A stretch of DNA of 64,000 nucleotides from Symmetrospora coprosmae (lineage: Eukaryota; Basidiomycota; Cystobasidiomycetes; Symmetrosporaceae), in contig VUYT01000005.1 of NCBI GenBank assembly GCA_008802785.1, positions 496,001 through 560,000 of the forward strand, read 5' to 3'. The position numbers were made by a program, and so were the translations under genes. The first letter of the stretch is position 1. Each line of letters opens with the position of its first letter. The notes under the pieces are model-generated. The model was given only the letters and a program-made list of their open reading frames with translations. It made no database searches and was not told where the DNA came from. Shown piece by piece: positions 1 through 13,606 of this stretch.

Positions 1-1245
1 GTCGTGTCCGGTGAGTGTCTGCAGAAATGGTCCTACAGGAGGGACCTGAGTTGACTATATTTGCGACGGGCATGTTGCAGTCGCGGAGCACGTTCTTATG
101 ACGATTCTCCTGCTGGTCCGAAACTACACGCCCGCGCATGAGCAGATTATCTCTGGCGGATGGAACGTCGCACAGGTCGCCAAGAACACTTTCGACCTCG
201 AGGGCAAGGTCGTCGGTACTCTCGGTGCCGGGCGAATCGGCTACCGAGTGCTCGAGCGACTGGTGCCGTTCGACTGTGCCGAGCTGCTCTACTACGACTA
301 CCAGCCGCTGCCCAAGGAGGCCGAGGCAAAGGTTGGCGCAAAGAGGGTCGAGGACCTCAAGGAGTTCCTGGGCAAGCTCGATGTGCTCACCATCAATGCC
401 CCGCTGCACGAGGGCACAAAGGGCTTGATCAACAAGGAGAAGCTCGGCTGGATGAAGAAGGGCGCATGGATCGTCAACACTGCTCGAGTGAGTGCGGTCC
501 CATGCGATGAAAGTCTGATTCGGCGCTTACCAGCACTTGCTCTCGTAGGGTGCCATCTGCAACGCTCAGGATGTTGCCGATGCCGTCAACTCGGGACAGA
601 TTCGAGGCTACGGAGGGTGGGCTAAATGTCAGCTTTGAAAGCCGCACAGGTAGTGGCTGACATGGCCATTCCTGTTGGCAGTGATGTCTGGCCGCAGCAG
701 CCTGCACCGGAGGACGCCCCATGGAGGAAGATGCAGTACAAGGGCGATCAGACCAAGGGTGGTAACGGCGTGAGTAACGTTCGGCTTGCGCGAAAGGCTT
801 GGACGACACTGACTTTTACTCTGCCTGGTTTGCTGTAGATGACGCCGCACGTCTCGCAAGTCTACCTTCGTGCTACGCTTCCGTATTGCTTGCCATTGGC
901 TAACATCTCATTCTCTTGGTTGATCCCGTTGGCGCTCAAAGGGGTACCTCGTGAGTGGGAGAAGCCGATTGCGGAACTCGCTACATCACGAGCGCAGCTG
1001 ACCATGACATCCACTTGTTACACTATCTCATCCAGGATCGATGCACAGGTAAGACAAGGGCACGCCTTGGTCTGAGCCGGTGGGGAGACCCGCTAACCGA
1101 ATTCTGCTACCTCCTCCAGATCCGGTACGCCAACGGCACCAAGGACATCCTCAAGAGGTTCTTCGCTGGAGAGGCACAAGAGGATGTCAACATCATTGCC
1201 ATCGATGGCGCCATGTTCTCGCGAGCTTACGGGCAGAAGAAGTAA
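1..1245 (+). CDS. FDH1: NAD-dependent formate dehydrogenase, 5' partial
   Basis: Oxidises formate to CO2 with NAD+; a soluble D-2-hydroxyacid dehydrogenase-family enzyme. Coding exons: 1-10 (cut by the window edge), 81-487, 549-616, 682-769, 839-855, 942-950, 1036-1048 and 1120-1245. Visible motifs are the Rossmann glycine run [11 protein letters not shown], the [12 protein letters not shown] and NTARG stretches, [11 protein letters not shown], and the family C-terminal block [24 protein letters not shown]. That last block is recovered only if a 9-nt exon (942-950) and a 13-nt exon (1036-1048) are used. The intron before the microexon starts with GCAAGT, so it is a GC-AG intron; all others are GT-AG. 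The start codon and first exons lie to the left of the window. Family assignment is secure. Confidence 0.95.
942..950 (+). other. 9-nt microexon of formate dehydrogenase
   Basis: Intron 856-941 ends in AAAG and intron 951-1035 starts GTGAGT. The nine bases between them complete a split serine codon and add Gly-Thr plus two bases of the next serine. This gives VSGTSIDAQ, the sequence expected for the family. Skipping it keeps the frame but deletes three residues. Confidence 0.85.
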
Positions 1246-1451
1246 ATGCAGTCGTCACTTGTGTAGCAAGCGAGATGCCCGCGAAGGGGAATGTGCAAGC
1301 AAAGAAATTGGCACAAACGACGAAGCAGCGGCGTGTGAAGTGAGACGGTGATAGTTCCAGGTGCGACTTTGCAGATTGTTCGGATGGTTGTTCTGTAGTC
1401 GCCACCTGTGGATAGCGTTTTCGGCGCCATCCGAGACAGACCAGGTTCAGC

Positions 1452-2429
1452 ATGCTGCCAACCCTGAGAAGGCGGCTTCCGTCGAAAGTATGGCTACGCT
1501 CGCGTTTGAAGAAGAGCATCCAAGCCTACCACGAGAGCGATCCCGCTAGCGCCCTCTCCGCACAGTCCGGACATGTCCTCCACTGGATGGTCGGGGGCGC
1601 CCGAACGCAACAGGAGCTCGTGCGGATGGTGCGGCGGTATACGCGCGAGGAAGTACCGCTAGCCTATGTTCTGGGTGCGGTCCGCGTCTCACGCCGTGTC
1701 GGGAGGAAGCGCTGATGGGTGCGCGATTGTCGCTCAGGCACACAACCCTTTGGCTCATTGGACCTCCTCGTCGAATCGCCCATTCTAATCCCGCGCCCCG
1801 AAACCGAGCACTGGGCGACGGAACTGGTCAGGAAGCTAAAAGTACACACAGACGCGCCCGGAGCGCGGCCCTTGCGGATACTCGATCTCTGCTCTGGGTC
1901 AGGCTGTATCGGTCTTCTCGTGGCGCACGAGCTGCCTACCTCGCGGATCATCGGAGTGGATGTACTGGAGCAGGCTGTGGATCTCGCGAGGCGCAACGCC
2001 GTGCGTAATGACATTCCGAATGCGCAGCATCGCCGGCTGGACATCTTCGACGACTCGGCAGTCGAGGCGCTGGGTCGTTTCGACTGCATCGTCGCGAATC
2101 CGCCTTACATCCCTCGGCACGAGTACGAACGACTCGACGCATCCGTCAAGCAGCACGAGTCTCCCTTGGCGCTGCTGGGAGAACGTCCTGGGGTGGTCGC
2201 CTCGCAGGATGGCCTCGACTTCTACCGTCGGATAGCAGAGGTCTATCCGCTCCTGCGGAGAAGACATGCGCCAGCTGCGGGTATCCCGTCACTCGTCGTT
2301 GAGGTCGGGCACCAGCAAGCACAAGCTGTACGAAAGCTCGTTGATGGAAAAGGACACGGGGAGTGCAAGATCCTGAAGGATTACGCAGGCATCGAGAGGA
2401 GCGTTTGGTTGTACGACAACAACGAGTGA
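1452..2429 (+). CDS. MTQ1: Release-factor glutamine N5-methyltransferase (HemK/MTQ1 type)
   Basis: Methylates the glutamine of the GGQ motif in a translation termination factor; the fungal long form MTQ1 acts on the mitochondrial factor. Exons 1452-1674 and 1738-2429 (63-nt intron) give 304 residues. The splice restores PLAYVLG-TQPFGSLDLLV followed by PRPETE, a typical HemK hinge. The SAM-binding motif is LDLCSGSGCIGL, and the catalytic NPPY motif is present in VANPPYIPRHEYE. The N-terminal 75 residues are basic and helical, which suits a mitochondrial leader plus HemK N-domain. The ATG at 1452 is the first in frame. Paralogue MTQ2 is shorter and lacks the N-domain, so MTQ1 is the better match. 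Confidence 0.85.
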
Positions 2430-2483
2430 GAGAAAGGGCCGATAGCCAGACGCATGCATGCAATACAATTGAGGGGCCGTGAC

Positions 2484-3888
<1,405 letters not shown>

Positions 3889-4694
3889 GGCGTGTATTAT
3901 GCTTTGCGGCAGCGCCGATATCGACGTAGATGTGGAATGATGCGATGAGTTGGGAAAGAGCGGAGGGAGAAGTACGGCTGTTGGTGTGTGGGCCCACTCT
4001 AAAGTGCAGCAGCGACGCCCCTGACAAAGCACGTCAAGCGCTTTGCGAGCAGGCAGGCAAGGCTAGATGAAGCCAGCATCCCAAGTAATAGAAACCGGTA
4101 GCGAGTGCAGACTTCAATCAAGACGCATGTGTGTGAGGTCTCTCTTCCAAATATGCCGGTGCACTTCTTGCATGCGGTCTCTCCCTTCGCGGTCCGCTCT
4201 GGCTTGCAGCAGGCCTGGCTCGGAGTCGCCCGCGCTGCGCCCTTCTGCCTCTCGCTCACTGCACACACTGCACTCCAGAACAGACCAAGAAGGGACAGTC
4301 GACAGTTTGGAGACAGAGGTGTGTACAGGCAGAACGGTAGCAGGGATGCTCAACGCATCGCACTGCGTCAACTCCAATCTCCGCTCTGCTGCAACCGGGC
4401 TGACACTGAGGCGCTGCCCGTCCCTCATTCGCCAGCTTGCCCCGTCCGCCCGTCCACTGCAAATCCTCCAACCCGCCCCAAAGCCAGCACCCACCTCGTC
4501 GTATGCCTTGTGAGTTGCGGGAGAGAGCGACAGAACGCATTCCACAAGGACTCAGCTGACTGTGTCATCGCATACACGCAGCTGGAGACGACTATCTGTA
4601 CCTCATCACCTTCCCTGCCTCCGCCATCTGAGTCCCCCCTTATCGGACCACCCTCCTCCTCCATCTCGCCCGGCAATCGCCAGCAATTCACAAG
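3889..4694. promoter_or_regulatory. Divergent promoter region, CWC24 / CPA1
   Basis: No separate gene is supported. It carries the 5' sequences of both divergent genes, several short upstream ATGs, and the spliced CPA1 leader ORF listed separately (4503-4631). Confidence 0.6.
4503..4631 (+). promoter_or_regulatory. Candidate spliced upstream ORF in CPA1 leader
   Basis: An ATG at 4503 is followed after seven bases by GTGAGT (intron 4510-4581, ending CGCAG). Joining gives an 18-codon ORF reading MPSGDDYLYLITFPASAI, stopping at 4629-4631, 63 nt before the CPA1 start. Arginine-specific CPA1 genes of fungi carry a leader peptide, the arginine attenuator peptide, with a conserved Asp-Tyr-Leu core. 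The DYL core is present here but the downstream Asp-His-Leu-Trp part is not. This is a hypothesis from position and partial motif only. Confidence 0.35.
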
Positions 4695-6436
4695 ATGGTC
4701 AGCCCAGCCATCCTCCGCAAGAGCAGCAGCGCACTGCCAGCGGCATACCGTAGCTACGCTACAGTGTCGTCCATCATCCCGCCTGCAGTCGCCAATGCCC
4801 TGAGCAAGGCAAAGTCTGCCGTTACCCCGGCACTCGGCGGTAGCTCAAAGACGGCCGGCCTCCAGTACGGCGTGTCTGCAGCGAGGGACCAAAGGATCCC
4901 CGCCTCGCTCCATTTGAAGACAGGGCAGACCTTCACCGGGACCTCGTTCGGATCCACCGAGTCTCGCTTCGGAGAGACCGTCTTCTCGACTTCCATCACC
5001 TCGTACACCGAGTCAATGACGGATCCATCCTACTCGTCGCAGATCCTCGTCTTCACCACGCCCATGATTGGAAACTATGGCGTCCCCGTCAACAGCCTGT
5101 CCAACGGATCCACCAACGGTCCGCTGTTCCCGCTCGAAAGCAAAAAGATTGAGTGCAGGGGCGTCATCGTCACGGACCTGGCAGAGAAGTACTCGCACTA
5201 CCAGGCGACCGAGTCACTCCACGAGTGGTGCAAGCGCCACAACGTACCAGGTATCACCGGTGTCGACACCCGTGCCATCACCCAGCTTCTCCGCAACTAC
5301 GGTACCACGCTCGGCCAGATCGCAGTAGGCGACGAGCACCTCACTCGGCCCGCCGAGGCAGACTACTGGGACCCAGCATTGGAGAATCTCATTGCGCAGG
5401 CGAGCACCAAGGAGGTCTACACCATGAATGAGGACCCTACAAACCCGAGCCAGGTCAAGATCGCCCTTCTCGACTTCGGCGCAAAGGCCAACATCATGCG
5501 CAGCCTCGTCAAGCGCGGCGCGGCTGTAACAGTGCTGCCATGGGACACGCCCCTCGACGCCTCGCTCATGTCGAGCTTTGACGGCCTCTTCTTGTCGAAC
5601 GGGCCGGGCGACCCAAAGCACGGCATGCCTGCCGCCCAGCACGTCCGCGAGCTCCTCGACGCCGACTGGTGGTGCAACAAGCCGGTCTTTGGCATCTGCA
5701 TGGGCAACCAGATCCTCGGCCTCGCCGCTGGCATGGAGACGTATCGCATGCCCTACGGCAACCGTGGCCACAACCAGCCGGTCTTGGCCCTCGCCGGCAG
5801 CGGTGTCATCAAGAAGGGCAGGATCTACGTCACCTCGCAGAATCGTGAGTGCACTTCCTGCTTGCGATGTGTAATGTGCTCATTGCTGTCGACCCATTCT
5901 GACAACTCGTGAAAATCCCTCCAACCTCCCAATCCTTGCTCCCCGCCTCCACTTTGCCCATCGTCGACTGGCCCCATCACAGACCAGTACGCTGTCAAGC
6001 TAGAGGAATTTCCGCAGGGTTGGGAGCCGTTCTTTATCAACGCCAACGTACGTCGCTATCGCCCTCTGCGAACCGCTTGTCCTGAAACTTCCGACTGACC
6101 GAGATCTCCCTCTCCGTTCCTCCAGGACTCGTCGGTCGAAGGCATCAAGACGACTGTCGAGTCTGGCAAGAAGGTCTGGGGTGAGTGACTGGCCTCTCTT
6201 TTGCAAGTACCCGTCTTTGCAAACATGGCCTGATTCCTGCGCACGTTCCCTCAAAATCAGGCGTGCAATTCCACCCAGAATCGGCTGGCGGTCCGCTCGA
6301 CACGATTGCCATGTTTGACTCGTTCCTCGACGAGTGTGCAGCGAGCAAGATGGTCCTCTCTGGCGGAGCTGTCGGCGGCATTCCCGAAGCTCGCAAAGGC
6401 GCACCGGCCATGATGCAGCCACCTTCTGCGCTCTAG
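4695..6436 (+). CDS. CPA1: Carbamoyl-phosphate synthase small subunit, arginine-specific
   Basis: Glutamine amidotransferase subunit that supplies ammonia for carbamoyl phosphate in arginine synthesis. Exons 4695-5844, 5983-6047, 6126-6180 and 6261-6436 give 481 residues. The first 40 residues are rich in Ser/Ala/Arg with no acid, like a mitochondrial presequence. The CPSase small-chain N-domain (LKTGQTFTGTSFGS, FTTPMIGNYGVP, GITGVDTRAIT) is followed by a class I glutaminase with the nucleophile cysteine in PVFGICMGNQILGLAAG. The catalytic His and Glu are in VQFHPES, which is split by the last intron. A single small-subunit gene, rather than a CAD fusion, indicates the arginine pathway. See the leader ORF for possible translational control. 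Confidence 0.95.
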
Positions 6437-6857
6437 CACCCTGCGCGCTCTGTTGTCGGCCTGGTCTCGTCGTATCCTGTAGCTCGTTCCTTATGACCCG
6501 CAATACAGCTCTCTGCTTCCTACGCTCGCCTGCCTGCTGTTCGCTCATTGGGCAGGCTTCCTCTGCCCACGCTCGTCTCGCTCGCCGCCGGCCTCCGAGT
6601 CCTTTTGCCCTCTTTTGCCTCAAGCTGTTGTCGCAAATGCATCAGACGAAGCCGCAAGATCTCTGTCACGCACGCTTACCGCGCATCAGCACAATAGCAC
6701 GACGACAACTCCGGCTACGCTATCCGTCCTCCCCTAGGCTGGCCATCCGGCAGGAGGCCACTGCGTCCGGAAGCCACCTTGCGCGACCAGCTGGACCCTC
6801 GGCACACGGTGCACACAGCAGCAAGCGAGCACACGAGCACCGCGGGCCGCTCGCAAT
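6437..6857. other. Intergenic region, CPA1 3' end to CHD1 promoter
   Basis: Tandem spacer between CPA1 and CHD1. It must contain the CPA1 terminator and the CHD1 promoter. I see no convincing coding exon or repeat. Confidence 0.5.
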
Positions 6858-9800
6858 ATGAACCCGGCCAATGGTGAGTGCCTTCCGCTGCGTCGTACAT
6901 GCCGCACATTAGGGCCGTCGTGGTCCACACGCGGATACAGGCGTCTCGTCTCGTCTCATCGCCGTGAACAAGGCGGCATACCGGAAAGCCGTCACGAGCG
7001 AGTGCACGCGCATATCCTGCATCCTGCGCGGCAGCTGCAGCAGTGAGGTCCGCACTGCAAGCACGAAGCGACGCTCTGGACCGGCCATGGTGCTCTAGCC
7101 TCCCACACGCTGCTCTGAACGGACTGCTGCTGCTGCTCGCTGCTGCGTGCAAAGAGCACGTCCTGCTTGTGGCGCTTCTCGTGCCCGACCGGCGAAGCAG
7201 GCGGCTGCAAGGCTCGTCCGCTTGGAACTGTGCTCCGATGCTGGCAAAGTCCCAGAGTCCGCGTCTGTCGAGCCACGCGGCTGTACCGAGCGCCGAGCGC
7301 ATGGGGAGACAATTCGGATATGCGGGTCGTCGCGTGACAGAAGCTCCTCTATTCTTCCCGCACGCAATCACTCTACCCAGCAAAGAGCCGCCCCGCTGAC
7401 ATTTGCGCTCGTCCGGTCATCGCGACGCAGACCATCTTCCAGTCCCGCTGGCTGCGTCGCTCGCGCCCAACCCAGAGCTCGCCGGCTTCGATGTCTCCAA
7501 TGCTCAGGCTTTGGCACACGGCCCGTTTGCAGCCCCGACCCCCGCACCCGCATCCACGTCTGCCGGTTTAGCGGATCAGCTGTTCCCCGTGACTGCGCTC
7601 AACGCACCAACCTCACTCACCGAAGTCAACGCCGAAGGGCAGCAGAGCCCCGGTAGGGCAAATGGCGATGCGTCTGCCATGGAAGTGGATGCAGACGGCG
7701 ATCACGACGAGGAAGCACCTGAGAGCGAAGAGGATGCCAGGGGGAACATTGAGGTCGATGCTCCAGCCAGCGGATCAGAGTTCTCGGCCGGGTCTGCAGA
7801 CATGCAGAAGAGGGACGAGGAGGACGAGGCCATGGAGCACGACGTGAGCGTCAACAGCTCAACAAGCGGACCTTCTCGCATGCAAGGCGAATATTCCGCG
7901 GCCGTATACGATGAGAGCTCGGCTGGCCCTCTGAACAAGAGCATCGTCGATGTTGCCGAGCTGGATCCTGATCTCTACGGCTTGCGGAGGAGTGTGAGTC
8001 GTGCTGGCTGTGCCTACTGACGCGTTGTGGCGCTTTCGCTGACACCTTGCGATGCTATGACACTCCAGGGCCGAGCATCGCTTGCGAGGTCTTCGCAAAG
8101 GTACAAGGTCGAGGACTCGGATGATGACGATGTCAAGCCCAAGAAGCGTAGCAACGGAGCAGCGAGCAAAGGCAAGGGCAAAGGTAAAGGTGGGTCCGGG
8201 TCTTGTCTAGATGCTTTTTGCAAGTCGCGGGCGTTACACTGACACCACCGCATTCACTACGCGCTTCCAGCTCGCCTGGTCGACTCGGATGAAGAGATGG
8301 CAGGGACCTCGCGTCAGTCCTCTGCCCAGCCGTCCAAGAAGCCTTCACCCTCTGCGGACGAGAATGACAACGACGATGACGAGGAGGACGCGGAGGAGGA
8401 AGAAGAGGAAGAGGAGGACGATGACGATGGTGCCTTCAGCTTGCACGGTAAGAAGTCCAGCAAGAAGCGCAAGTTTGGACAGAAGAGCAAAGCGAGCAAG
8501 AGCAAGAAGAAGAAGAAGCTACGCCGTGCTCAGGATGACGCTGTTGCCGGAGATGATGTGGCCGACTCGTATGCTGCTTTTGGGGGCCGGAACGCGCCGC
8601 GGTCGAGCAAGCTCTCAAAGGAGGTCAACTACGATGAGAACAACGCCTACGACTCTGTCCTTAGCGAAGAAGCGACGGATGAGGACGAAGACGAGGATGA
8701 AGATGGCGTCCAGTTCTACAGGCAGCAAGAGGAGGAGGGCGATGCGATCGATGGCGTGTTCGACCATCGGCGGCATCCGGATCATCGTAGGTCTGAGTCT
8801 ACTTTGTATACGTCGTGGTCCCGTTAAGGGGGGCGGTACCTTCTCTCTGCAGTTGACGACGAGAGCGACGACGATGCGCGGAGCAACATGCAGTTCTTCA
8901 TCAAGTGGCAAGAGTGGAGCCATATCCACAGTGGGTGCCATCGTGTTTGCCGGGAACGATCATCTACTCACGCCATATGCGGCGCCCTGATCATCGATCT
9001 TGTACAGACACTTGGGAGACACTCGCCGATCTCAAGGCCTTCAAGGGCTGGAAGCGAGTCGAGAATTACGTCCGGACCGTCTATGCACCGGGCGTCCAAA
9101 TCAAGACATCTCCGTACACGTCGCGCGAAGACCTCGAGGCGTATGAGATCGATCGCGAGCGGAGGCGAGAGCAGCTCGAGGGCTTCAAGACTGTCGAAAG
9201 GGTTATCGCCAACAGAGAAGTTGACGCTACCGAGGATGCGGGCTACAAGCAACGTGAGCTGTGCACCGGACTTTCCGCTATCGACTGATGCGAGACTAAA
9301 ACTGATCTGCCTTTGTCGACCCAGTTGAATACCTGTGCAAGTGGAAGGGGCTGGTCTACGCCGATGCTACGTGGGAAGAGCACGACACCATCGCCAAGAT
9401 TGCTCAGCCAGAAATCGATGCTTTCATCGCGAGAAGCACCGCCTCAACCACGCCGCACAAGTCTGCGCCGTACACACGCAACAGGCCCGCCTTTACCGCC
9501 ATCAAGGCGCAGCCTTCGTACCTTGACGTTGGCGGACAGCTCAAGGATTTCCAGATCACTGGCCTGAACTGGCTAGCGTACTTGTGGTGCAGGCACGAGA
9601 ACGGGATGCTCGCAGACGAGGTGAGGCAGAAGCTTCAGTTCTAGCTTTTCCCGCCCGGCTTGACATGCGCTGACCCTGCTGTGCGATCTTATCGCAGATG
9701 GGTCTGGGCAAAACGGTCCAGACGTGCGCCATTCTTTCATGGCTGTTCCACGATATGCAGCAGTACGGCCCTTTTCTTGTCATCGTGCCACTGTCAACTC

Positions 9801-12800
9801 TGCCTGCATGGCAATGGCAGCTTGCACAATGGGCGCCGGACCTCAACGTTATCGCATACACTGGCAACACGGAGTCGAGAAAGATCATCCGTGACCACGA
9901 GTTTGGCGATAACAAGAAGCTCAAGTTTAATCTGCTCTTGACTACGTACGAGTTCATTCTGAAGGACAAGAACCAGCTGGGCCAGATCAAGTGGCAGTAT
10001 ATGGCGATTGATGAGGTGAGTCACATTGGCAACGAGGATCCATGTCTGAGAACGATTTGATCTGATCTTTATCCCGGACAACTACAGGCTCATCGTCTGA
10101 AGAACTCAGACTCGCAGCTCTACGAAGCACTGTCAAGCTTTACCTGCTACGGGCGACTGCTCATTACTGGCACGCCGCTTCAGAACAACGTCAAAGAGCT
10201 TCTTGCCTTGATGCACTTCCTTCAGCCCGAGAAGTACGACCTCCTCGAGTCCGATTTCGACCTGACCGACGAAGATAAGGAGGCCAAGATCAGAGACCTG
10301 CACGACAAGCTCAAGGATATCATGCTGCGCCGACTGAAGAAGGATGTTGTCAAGGAGCTGCCGACCAAGAGCGAGAGAATCCTGCGAGTTGAGATGTCGC
10401 AGATGCAGATGTGGTGGTACAAGAACATCCTTGCGAAGGTGCGTTCTCATCAGGAGTTGCTAAGCCCGGCCCTATCGCTAATAGCCTCGGCTCTCTCGCC
10501 TGCGCAGAACTACGCTGCGCTCACCTCGAACGAATCGCAAGTTTCACTGCTCAACATCGCTATGGAGCTTAAAAAGGCATCCAATCATCCATATCTGTTC
10601 GATGGTGCAGAGCAGCGAAGCGACTCGCGCGAAGTCACCTTGAAAGGCCTCGTCGTCAACAGCGGCAAGATGATTCTGCTCGACAAGCTGCTGACCCGCC
10701 TCAAGGCCGACGGACACCGAGTGCTGATCTTCTCGCAAATGGTTCGCATGCTGTGAGTAGCTTTGAGATTGCTTCGGCAACGTCATGTTTATGCTGACAC
10801 TCTTGACCGTCAAAGGGACGTGCTCTCCGATTACCTCGCTCTGCGTGGCTACATCTTCCAACGACTCGATGGTACCGTACCTTCCGACGCACGGCGTCGG
10901 TCGATCGAGCACTTCAATGCTCCCGGCTCTCCCGACTTTTGCTTCATCCTGTCAACACGAGCTGGAGGACTCGGCATTAACCTCGAGACCGCAGACACGG
11001 TCGTTATCTTCGATAGTGACTGGAACCCGCAGGCAGATCTGCAGGCCATGGCGAGAGCGCACCGCATTGGCCAACAATCGCACGTCAATGTCTATCGCTT
11101 CGTTACGAAGGACACGGTCGAGGAGGACGTGCTGGAGCGAGCGCGGAAGAAGATGATTCTCGAGCACGCCATCATCTCGCAAGTCGACACCTCGGGTCTC
11201 AACATTGGCAAGAAGTCAAAGACTGCAACGGCGAAGGAGAACTACAGCAAGGAGGAGCTCTCAGACATCCTGAAGTACGGCGCTTCGAGCATCTTCAAGA
11301 GCGAGGCTAATCAGGCTCAGCTCGAGGAGATGAACCTCGACGATGTGCTCAACAAGGCAGAAGACTACGAGACAGATGTCGCGCCTGGCGGCACGTCTCT
11401 GGGAGGCGAGGAGTTCTTGCGTATCGCGGTACAGGACGTCAAACACGACCTGACCTCGTGGGACGACATCATCCCGATTGCCGACCGCGAGCTTGCCATC
11501 ATGGAGAAGCAGAAGGCGGACGACGCACAGGCACTAGAGAGGAAGAGCAAAATCAAGAGTATGGTCTCGACCAGCTACCAGGCAGCAGCCGAATCGGACG
11601 ACGGAACCGAGAGCGCTTCATCATCCACCAACCAGAAGAAGTCGAAGAAGAGCGGGCCAAAAGCCGGGAAGACCGTTGCACAGCGGGCCGTTGAACTTAA
11701 CGAGAAGGATGTCCGCCTTCTCGTACGCGGTATTCAGAAGTTCGGCGACATTCGCTATCGCTACGACAAGATTGTACAGGACGCAAAGCTCGAACGGAAG
11801 AATCGCTCCATAGTCCAGCAGACGTCAGACGAGATTATCAAGGCGTGCAAAGCAGCCTTGGCAGAGCACGAGGAGGAGCTCAAGGTCATGCAGGCAGCCG
11901 GCGGCGATACCAAGAAGCAGAAAGCTGTCATCATCACCGTTGCAGGTGCATCCGGCATCAACGCGGAAACGACAGTCGGGCGCTACGAGTACCTGCAGAT
12001 TCTCAACGAAAGTCAGTGGCTGGTCTAACAGGGCTATACGACTTCTCCACGCTGTTTCATCCGGACTGACATACGCGTTCCTTCCCAACACGCAGTGCTC
12101 TCACCGCACAAGAAACCGGAAGCGACCTGGAAGATTCCATCGGACAGCATCAAGGGCACGCAGAGCTGGAGCGTGCCCTGGTCGGAGACAGATGACGCCG
12201 CTCTATTGGTCGGTATCTGGAGGCATGGCTTCAACAACTGGGAGGCCATTCAGGACGACGAGAGCCTCAACCTGAAGGGCAAGATGTTCCTCGAGCCGAC
12301 GCGAGGCGGCGCGACAGACAAGCAGGATACCCCAACCCCTGGCCCAGATGGAGTCGCCGACAAGGGCAAGAAGACGAAAAAGGTCAATGTACCCGGACCG
12401 GTGCACCTCGTCCGTCGGGGCGACTACCTTCTTCTCGTGTTGCGAGACTGCGAGTCCGGATCCAAGATGCACAAAGACACCCAGGCGAAGAAGTCCGTCT
12501 CCAACGAGGCCAGCGCGGCCGCCCGGCCAAAGAAGCCGAAGCCGTCTGCATCGGCTTCAGCCATAACTTCCGGATCGGCCAACGGAGCACCGGCGCAGCG
12601 GGAGGATTCGGTATCAGCTGGCGCAGCGCCAACTCCCCCTATTTCGAAGGCCATCAAGCGCGAAGGTAGCGAAGCCAAGGTGACGAACGGAGCTTCGCAC
12701 AAGCAAGGAACGCCAATCGAAAGCAAGAAGACCAAGCCTGACAAGAAGGAGGGCTCGGCAAAGGCCAGTCATGACAAGGTCAAGAAGGAGGCTGCCAAGG

Positions 12801-13231
12801 AGTCTAGCTCCGAGGAGGAGAGCGATGACGACTCTCCAGAAAGCGGCTTCAGCATTGCAGAATGCAAGGAGCGGCTCCGGACCGTCAAGAAGGACTTGTA
12901 CAAGCTCAAAGACTGCGCCACCCTACCTCGAGAGGAGAAGGTAGCGGTCCTCACACGATGCCTGCTCTCTGTGGGCGACCACATCACTACACTCCTGAAG
13001 GACCCCAAAGCCCTGCAGAAGTGCACGGAGACGCATCTGTGGATGGCGACGGCCATGTTCTGGCCGGTAAGCGGCGTTCAATGGAGCGCCATCAAGGCAA
13101 TGTGTGAGTTGACCGGAGCCTGAACGACCGCGCTGGTGGGTGCTCTGCTGAGTGTCTTTGCGCGTACCGACCCCATAGATTCTAAGATGTCGGCTTCAAG
13201 GAGAACTGCGCCTGCGCCTGCGCAACGCTAG
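6858..13231 (+). CDS. CHD1: Chromatin remodeller CHD1
   Basis: ATP-dependent nucleosome-spacing enzyme. Exons: 6858-6873, 7431-7993, 8069-8189, 8271-8786, 8853-8930, 9008-9253, 9325-9620, 9698-10015, 10088-10438, 10508-10752, 10816-12011, 12096-13103 and 13179-13231; total 1668 residues. The N-terminal 400 residues are acidic and Lys-rich. Two chromodomains follow (near 405-480 and 515-560), then SNF2 ATPase motifs GLGKT (about 614) and DEAH (717-720, split by an intron), ITGTPLQNN, and helicase-C [11 protein letters not shown] and HRIGQ. A SANT/SLIDE-like region precedes the CHD1 C-terminal helical domain ([10 protein letters not shown] onward, about 1567-1660). The second exon has no ATG before residue 88, so a 16-nt first exon (MNPAN plus one base) behind a 557-nt intron is proposed. 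Only that first exon is uncertain. Confidence 0.93.
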
Positions 13232-13606
13232 TCGAGTAAGATACTACGATCAAGATACCTCTGCAGTCGTTTGCAACATGGTTTCATCAAGCAAAGCAGT
13301 CATTCTCCAATTGTCCTGTTTCAGGTGTTGTCTCATCTATCTATTCGTCCGGCGCCGACTCGCTCAAGCCCAATGCTCTGTCGCGATCATTCCTATCGTG
13401 ATCTCAGCCTTTCGCCCTTACACCGTCTGTTGCGACTGTGCGAGGAAACAGACGCTCCTTTGCTGCCTTTCTGAACTGTGCCGGATCGATGTGCCTTCCC
13501 GCGCCGTCTGTCCATGGTCGAGCCGCTGCCCAGCCCGCCCCTTCTCTTCTGACCTCATCGCACGAAGACCGCTTATCGAACACAGCTTCTAAGTACAACC
13601 GTAGAC
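13232..13606. other. Intergenic spacer
   Basis: Short spacer between two plus-strand genes. Nothing beyond expected terminator and promoter functions is visible. Confidence 0.5.

Noticed and set aside
8211-8990. 259-codon plus-strand frame rich in Arg/Thr/Met
   Set aside because: Frame-shifted shadow of the acidic Asp/Glu/Lys-rich part of CHD1.
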